Source: Christensenella sp. UBA3700
GTDB taxonomy: Bacteria > Bacillota > Clostridia > Christensenellales > UBA3700
Direction of reading: 5' to 3'
Assembly (NCBI GenBank): GCA_002372775.1
Contig: DFIJ01000063.1
Coordinates: 1 to 9,125 of the forward strand
DNA: 9,125 bases
Within the stretch, counting starts at the first letter, position 1. Every line of letters starts with the position of its first letter. Made by a program: the position numbers and the translations under genes. The notes beneath the pieces are model-generated. The model was given only the letters and a program-made list of their open reading frames with translations. It searched no databases and was not told the origin of the DNA. Shown here one piece after another: positions 7,279 through 9,125 of this stretch.

Positions 7279-8268
7279 CTATCCTTGTCCTAATATATGA
7301 GCTACCGCTAAATCTAAAGCAGCATCCACATCTAAATCTGATGATTTATATCTATATTCCAAATCAGTTAAGAAATCTACGGCATCTTTTAATTTAAAAA
7401 CATAACCCTTAATCTCTTTTCTATTTCTAGCAACTAAGTCTTTATTCATTCTAAGTGCACCAAATGAAAAACCGGTAACTTTCATAATGGTATCATCAGA
7501 AGAACCTGTCGTCGCTAGTTGATACAATCTTCTATATGTATTATTCAACAATCCAAACAAAACGTTACTCTCTACACCTCTAGACTTTAATGTTTGCAAA
7601 GTATCTATAGCACTCGCAAAATCACCTTTAGTTAAGGCGTTTGTTAATGCGTAAGCCTTTGTTTCTATATCTGGCGGAGTTAAGTTTTCAATATCTTGTC
7701 TTGTTATTTCTTTTTTGTCTAAAGTATATAATTTCAACTTTGTCATTTCAGAGACTATCTTGCCGAAATCATAATTACAGTATCTAATAAATTCTCTAAC
7801 TACGAGTCCTTGCATCTTATAATCATCTGCTTTTAGCATTTTGTTGATATAGTTATACAATTCATCTTCAGAAGCTTTATCGCAATCAATAACTTCCGCA
7901 TACTTTTTTATAGTAGCTAAGCTCTTCTCACTTCCCATAAATAGAATGAAAGAAAACGGAGATGGATCTTTAAAATAATCATCTAAAGCCTTTTCGTCTT
8001 TCGCTGGAATCTTAAAAGAAAAAGAAGATACCTCAACCATCTTTTTCGCTTGAGAAAAAGAAAAAGCATTTGCTGCATCTAAAATCTCACCGACATCTTT
8101 ATTTGAATCGTAATCTATGTAAACATAAGAAAAAGTTCTATCCTCTTCACTAATAGTGGATAGAAGCTTTTCTCTAACATATCTTTTTAGATACTCATCT
8201 TCACCTGTTATGACATAAGCAGGTGCGAGTTCTGATTTTATTGCTTTTTCTATATCAAGTGCACGCAT
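7279..8268 (-). CDS. holA: DNA polymerase III delta subunit (clamp-loader subunit)
   Basis: Delta subunit of the clamp loader, which opens the beta sliding clamp and loads it on primed DNA; cytoplasmic. At 329 residues it has the normal family length. The N-terminal AAA+-like domain opens with YVITGEDEYLKRYVREKLL (18-36), the family's degenerate nucleotide-site region, and continues through VGEILDAANAFSFSQAKKMV. The C-terminal collar domain is recognisable by RRLYQLAT, the GFSFGALR segment, and YRYKSSDLDVDAALDLAVAHIL near the end, matching the usual D-x-x-IK-x-G-x-x-D-x-x-x-AL pattern. The gene starts 5 nt after the ppa stop and no good Shine-Dalgarno lies in range (AGAAGG is about 15 nt upstream), so translation probably depends on coupling to ppa. 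Confidence 0.93.
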   Translation of the reverse strand: MRALDIEKAIKSELAPAYVITGEDEYLKRYVREKLLSTISEEDRTFSYVYIDYDSNKDVGEILDAANAFSFSQAKKMVEVSSFSFKIPAKDEKALDDYFKDPSPFSFILFMGSEKSLATIKKYAEVIDCDKASEDELYNYINKMLKADDYKMQGLVVREFIRYCNYDFGKIVSEMTKLKLYTLDKKEITRQDIENLTPPDIETKAYALTNALTKGDFASAIDTLQTLKSRGVESNVLFGLLNNTYRRLYQLATTGSSDDTIMKVTGFSFGALRMNKDLVARNRKEIKGYVFKLKDAVDFLTDLEYRYKSSDLDVDAALDLAVAHILGQG

Positions 8269-8273
8269 TACTA

Positions 8274-8813
8274 TTAATTGTTGCCTTCTATAAAGATTCT
8301 ATTATAAGCATCAATATTGTCTACAATTGTTTGCTTAGCAACACTAACGTCACCAATTTCTAGAACCTTCATCTTCTTTCCTTCTAATTGCTTATATACG
8401 CCAAAGAAGTGTTTCATTTCTTCTAAAATATGTGTTGGTAATTCTCCAATATCTTTAAATGTATTCCACATTGGATCTTTGAAAGGAATTGCAACAATCT
8501 TAATATCTTCCTTACCTTCATCAATCATAGAGATTTGTCCAATTGGATAACATCTAACAAGAGATAGCGGAACGATTGGTTCACTACATAATACTAAAAC
8601 ATCAAGAGGGTCTCCATCGTCTGCATATGTTCTTGGAATAAAGCCATAGTTCGCAGGATAGTGTGTTGCTGTATATAATATTCTATCTAATATCAACATA
8701 CCTGTTGCCTTATCTATCTCATACTTATTCTTACTTCCCTTAGAAATTTCAATACAAGCGATAAAGTCATCTGCCTTAATTCTTGAAGCATCAATATCAT
8801 GCCAAATAATCAT
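8274..8813 (-). CDS. ppa: Inorganic pyrophosphatase, family I
   Basis: Hydrolyses pyrophosphate to two phosphates and so pulls forward reactions that release PPi, such as DNA synthesis, tRNA charging and c-di-AMP synthesis; cytoplasmic. The 179-residue protein has the full set of family I active-site residues by comparison with the E. coli enzyme: E22, K30, E32, R44, Y56, D66, D68 and D71 in DDGDPLD, D98, D103, K105, and Y140-K141. The start is clear: GGAGGT sits 6 nt before the ATG. It is the first gene of the six-gene operon and diverges from tRNA-Leu. Family I, rather than the DHH-type family II enzyme common in many Bacillota, is the form present. Confidence 0.96.
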   Translation of the reverse strand: MIIWHDIDASRIKADDFIACIEISKGSKNKYEIDKATGMLILDRILYTATHYPANYGFIPRTYADDGDPLDVLVLCSEPIVPLSLVRCYPIGQISMIDEGKEDIKIVAIPFKDPMWNTFKDIGELPTHILEEMKHFFGVYKQLEGKKMKVLEIGDVSVAKQTIVDNIDAYNRIFIEGNN

Positions 8814-8819
8814 ATAATT

Positions 8820-8825
8820 ACCTCC
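8820..8825 (-). promoter_or_regulatory. Strong Shine-Dalgarno site of ppa
   Basis: GGAGGT on the minus strand, 6 nt before the ppa ATG, a consensus-like site and the best in the operon. It fixes the ppa start and fits the use of ppa as the translated lead gene for the coupled downstream cistrons. Confidence 0.85.
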
Positions 8826-8838
8826 GCGTCCTTTATAT

Positions 8839-8868
8839 AAGATATTATATTATATTTTTATAAGTAAA
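8839..8868 (-). promoter_or_regulatory. Candidate promoter of the ppa operon
   Basis: Minus-strand TTTACT (8863-8868, 4/6) and TATCTT (8839-8844, 4/6) with an 18-nt spacer. Two TATAAT hexamers sit just upstream (8844-8854), but with no convincing -35 at a good distance. A promoter is expected in this AT-rich 131-nt divergent gap; the exact boxes are uncertain. Confidence 0.35.
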
Positions 8869-8902
8869 TCTATATGGGATATAAGTGATATTTAGAAAAA
8901 TC

Positions 8903-8932
8903 TTGCCATTAAAAATAATAATATGATAAGAT
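8903..8932 (+). promoter_or_regulatory. Candidate promoter of tRNA-Leu
   Basis: TTGCCA (8903-8908, 5/6 to the -35 consensus) and TAAGAT (8927-8932, 4/6 to the -10) with an 18-nt spacer. The start would fall a few bases before the mature 5' end at 8945, which is the usual layout for a stand-alone tRNA gene. Confidence 0.5.
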
Positions 8933-8944
8933 ATATTCAATCGT

Positions 8945-9031
8945 GCAGGTGTGGTGGAATTGGCAGACGCGATGGACTCAAAATCCATTGTTGGCGACAA
9001 CGTGTGGGTTCAAGTCCCACCATCTGCACCA
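8945..9031 (+). tRNA. tRNA-Leu, anticodon CAA (reads UUG)
   Basis: An 87-nt class II tRNA with encoded CCA. The acceptor stem is GCAGGTG / CATCTGC (one G-T wobble), the discriminator is A9028, and CCA is at 9029-9031. The anticodon stem ATGGA/TCCAT encloses loop CTCAAAA, giving anticodon CAA. The long variable arm forms GTTG-GCGA-CAAC, typical of leucine tRNAs. The T-arm is GTGGG-TTCAAGT-CCCAC. The D-loop holds the GG of TTGGCAGA. All arms pair, so it appears functional. Confidence 0.97.
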
Positions 9032-9051
9032 AGTGTGACACACACGCACAC

Positions 9052-9093
9052 ATCTCAACATAAATGCTTTATCTATAAAGACAAAGTTGGGAT
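9052..9093. repeat. Two-tier inverted repeat downstream of tRNA-Leu
   Basis: The outer arms ATCTCAAC / GTTGGGAT form 8 bp (one T-G pair) and the inner arms CTTTA / TAAAG form 5 bp around loop TCTA, with a 7/5-nt internal loop between. No T-tract follows on either strand, so it is not a standard terminator. The 94 nt after the tRNA hold no open gene that I can support. It may be tRNA trailer structure or part of an unrecognised element. Confidence 0.35.
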
Positions 9094-9125
9094 AATAGTG
9101 CAAGAATAAAAAAACAGTCCATTTT

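Noticed and set aside
8317..8550. Plus-strand open frame opposite ppa
   Set aside because: Antisense to the complete pyrophosphatase gene; no independent support.
9106..9125. Half of a terminator at the right edge (a run of A followed by CAGTCC, minus strand GGACTG then TTTTTTT)
   Set aside because: The partner arm, if present, is outside the window, so pairing cannot be shown.

Overview
The window is AT-rich (roughly one third GC by eye) and reads with the standard genetic code: Trp is TGG throughout the long frames, and a TGA serves as a stop in an ATGA gene overlap. Gene content (clostridial-type aspartokinase, membrane diadenylate cyclase, DUF1015 protein, Shine-Dalgarno sites, CCA-encoding tRNA) points to a low-GC Gram-positive bacterium (Bacillota or a close relative), plausibly a host-associated one given the GH38 alpha-mannosidase. 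I cannot name a genus from the sequence alone. I see no insertion sequence, CRISPR array or prophage gene.

Layout from left to right. (i) 1-1811, plus strand: the C-terminal part of a GH38 alpha-mannosidase whose start lies outside the window. It converges on lysC across a perfect, two-way hairpin terminator (1833-1860). (ii) 1884-3200, minus strand: a single-gene aspartokinase unit with its own sigma-A-like promoter (3236-3264) and a very short leader. (iii) 3325-8813, minus strand: six tightly packed genes, in transcription order ppa (inorganic pyrophosphatase), holA (DNA polymerase III delta), an unrecognised 5-TM protein, a degenerate M28-peptidase-like lipoprotein, cdaA (diadenylate cyclase) and a DUF1015 protein. 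The run ends in a rho-independent terminator (3266-3301). Gaps are 5 nt, 1 nt, a 4-nt overlap, 51 nt and 3 nt, so it is very probably one operon. (iv) 8945-9031, plus strand: tRNA-Leu(CAA), divergent from ppa, followed by about 94 nt with no gene but with a two-tier inverted repeat.

The most interesting part is the middle of the operon. The usual cdaA partners cdaR (ybbR) and glmM are absent next to cdaA. Instead, cdaA is preceded by a 5-TM protein translationally coupled to an M28-fold protein that appears to have lost all five metal ligands, and that carries both an N-terminal lipobox and a C-terminal TM helix with an acidic cytoplasmic tail. This could be an alternative membrane/extracytoplasmic module working with CdaA, but that is inference from position and topology only. 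The operon also puts two pyrophosphate-releasing activities (DNA synthesis via HolA, c-di-AMP synthesis via CdaA) together with the pyrophosphate-removing enzyme.
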